From assembly GCF_003432035.1 (NCBI RefSeq), contig NZ_QOHO01000025.1:1-64000 (forward strand): 64,000 nt of DNA. The letters are read 5' to 3'. This document shows, one piece after another, positions 62,794 to 64,000 of the stretch. A model generated the notes under the pieces. The model saw nothing but the letters and a program-made list of their open reading frames with translations. It ran no database searches and was not told where the DNA came from. How positions within the stretch are numbered: position 1 is the first letter of the stretch; each line of letters begins with the position of its first letter. The position numbers were made by a program, and so were the translations under genes. The stretch is from Lacrimispora amygdalina. GTDB lineage: Bacteria; Bacillota; Clostridia; Lachnospirales; Lachnospiraceae.

Positions 62794-64000
62794 ATGAATG
62801 ATTCCCTAAAGATCCCCAGAAAACTTTCAAAAAGAAAATATGCGCTACTGACCGGCACGCTTCTTCTTACGTCAGCCGGGCTCATCACCCGGGTGCTGGG
62901 CTTTTTTTACCGGATCTTTCTCTCCCGTACCATCGGAGCTGAGGGTCTGGGTATTTTTAATCTGATTCATCCGGTTTTTGGGATCTGCTTTGCTCTTTGT
63001 GCAGGTTCCATTCAAACCGCCATATCCCAGTCCGTAGCCGCTAATGTGAAGAAAGGCCGTTCTGTATTTCGAAGCGGTCTGGTCATTTCAGTGGCTATTT
63101 CCATGATACTGGCTTATTTCATTATTCAGTTTAAGGACTTTATCGCAGGTTCCATATTAATGGAGCCGCGCTGCGCCCCTCTCCTTACGTTTCTTGCCGT
63201 ATCGGTTCCCTGCGCAGCAATCCATGCCTGTATCAACGGTTACTATTATGGTATGCAGCGACCCTCCGTTCCGGCATTGGCCCAGATTATGGAGCAGATC
63301 ATAAGAATCGGCGCGGTTTTTCTCATTGCCGACATTATGATCCGGTCAGGAATTACCATCACGGTCCAGCTGGCGGTCATGGGACATTTAATCGGGGAAA
63401 TTGCTTCGTCTTTGTTTACCGTCTTTGCCTACCGCTTTTTCCCGCCGAAAATGGCAAACGACTTTGCTTATGACTCCTCCCATTTCAGCAATACCGCACC
63501 GGGACTCCTTCATCTTGCACTTCCTCTCATGGGAAACCGGCTGGTTTTAAATGTTCTTGCCAGTGCAGAGGCCATACTCATCCCAAGCAGGCTGCAGATG
63601 TCCGGTCTCTCGGATTCGGCCGCATTTTCCGTATACGGAGTATTAACAGGAATGGCACTGCCCTTTATTTTGTTCCCTTCCACCGTATTTAATTCCCTGG
63701 CAGTGCTTTTGCTGCCCACTGTGGCGGAAGCCCAGTCAGAGGGGAATGAGAAACGGATCGGAACCGCTATTTCCATGTCCCTGCGCTACTGTATGTATGT
63801 GGGGATTCTCTGCATCGGAATCTTTACTTTATTTGGTAATGACTTAGGAGTGAGCGTGTTTAAGGACAGCTCCGCCGGACAGTATATGACTGTGCTGGCA
63901 TGGCTCTGCCCTTTTCTTTACATGGCTACCACCATGGGAAGTATTTTAAACGGGCTTGGCAAAACCTCCATCACCTTCACCCAGAATGTAATCGCCATGA
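62794..64000 (+). CDS. SpoVB/MurJ-like polysaccharide flippase, 3' end outside window
   Basis: First 402 codons, starting MNDSLKIPRKLSKRKYALLT after CAGGAG seven bases upstream. Many membrane segments; GLITRVLGFFYRIFLSRTIG and AEGLGIFNLIHPVFGICFAL are the signature of the SpoVB branch of the MOP superfamily, which flips lipid-linked glycans, in sporulators for cortex synthesis. The frame is open to the window end. A TATAAT lies at 62765-62770 with no convincing -35. Confidence 0.9.
   Translation, partial: MNDSLKIPRKLSKRKYALLTGTLLLTSAGLITRVLGFFYRIFLSRTIGAEGLGIFNLIHPVFGICFALCAGSIQTAISQSVAANVKKGRSVFRSGLVISVAISMILAYFIIQFKDFIAGSILMEPRCAPLLTFLAVSVPCAAIHACINGYYYGMQRPSVPALAQIMEQIIRIGAVFLIADIMIRSGITITVQLAVMGHLIGEIASSLFTVFAYRFFPPKMANDFAYDSSHFSNTAPGLLHLALPLMGNRLVLNVLASAEAILIPSRLQMSGLSDSAAFSVYGVLTGMALPFILFPSTVFNSLAVLLLPTVAEAQSEGNEKRIGTAISMSLRYCMYVGILCIGIFTLFGNDLGVSVFKDSSAGQYMTVLAWLCPFLYMATTMGSILNGLGKTSITFTQNVIAM

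Noticed and set aside
1-64000. CRISPR array, tRNA or rRNA genes
   Set aside because: Reading both strands I found no regularly spaced repeats of that kind and no tRNA-like T-loop or acceptor pairs; a tRNAscan or CRISPR search was not possible here.

Overview
The window looks like chromosomal DNA of a spore-forming clostridium of the Lachnospiraceae (Lacrimispora / Clostridium saccharolyticum-like). This is inferred from gene content (a SpoVB-type flippase, an argC-argJ-argB-argD run with a divergent argG, DUF4280/phage-GPD effector genes, an AroM/DUF1177 peptide cluster) and from clostridial AAGGAGG ribosome sites with TTGACA/TATAAT promoters. No rRNA, tRNA or CRISPR array was seen.

Region 1 (1-21.8 kb, mostly minus strand) is the accessory part. 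A likely operon reads down from 21.8 kb: a VgrG/phage gene D-like spike protein, three small unknown genes, a DUF4280 PAAR-like protein, a second VgrG-like protein fused to a ParB-like toxin tip, a SUKH-family immunity protein and a KptA-like RNA 2'-phosphotransferase. It ends at a good hairpin terminator (13890-13941). Beyond the terminator lies a string of promoterless toxin-tip/immunity pairs (toxins at 11.2-11.6, 6.5-7.0, 3.3-3.8 and 2.0-2.5 kb, plus a decayed fifth pair at 1.5-1.8 kb). Each of the four better preserved tips is preceded by an IS110-family transposase copy or remnant. All four copies have the same orientation and end at the same base of a conserved junction sequence. The intact effector carries that junction exactly where its own toxin domain begins. 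I read this as a silent archive of exchangeable toxin tips tied to a site-specific IS110 family; this is the most interesting system in the window. One IS256 transposase gene and fragments of other repeats also lie here.

Region 2 (22-33.4 kb) holds a flotillin gene, a TPR/glycosyltransferase-like/methyltransferase fusion, an operon of two enolase-superfamily enzymes around an APC permease with a divergent GntR regulator, a second APC permease, and a FolD-FchA one-carbon pair in which FolD has lost its cyclohydrolase residues.

Region 3 (33.5-47.3 kb) is a peptide or acyl-amino-acid uptake and hydrolysis cluster: a PucR regulator facing DUF1177, three M20 peptidases, a complete Dpp/Opp ABC transporter, AroM, and an AraC regulator fused to a RelA/SpoT-type HD domain.

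Region 4 (47.4-53.9 kb) is arginine biosynthesis: argC-GNAT-argJ-argB-argD on the minus strand and argG divergent. Mirror-image promoters share a repeated ARG-box-like word.

Region 5 (54-64 kb) has a chemoreceptor, two lipoproteins (one only 41 residues), a GNAT acetyltransferase, a patatin, an operon of cysteine desulfurase, NifU/IscU scaffold, mnmA and a cell-wall amidase, and the first 402 codons of a SpoVB-like flippase that runs off the window.
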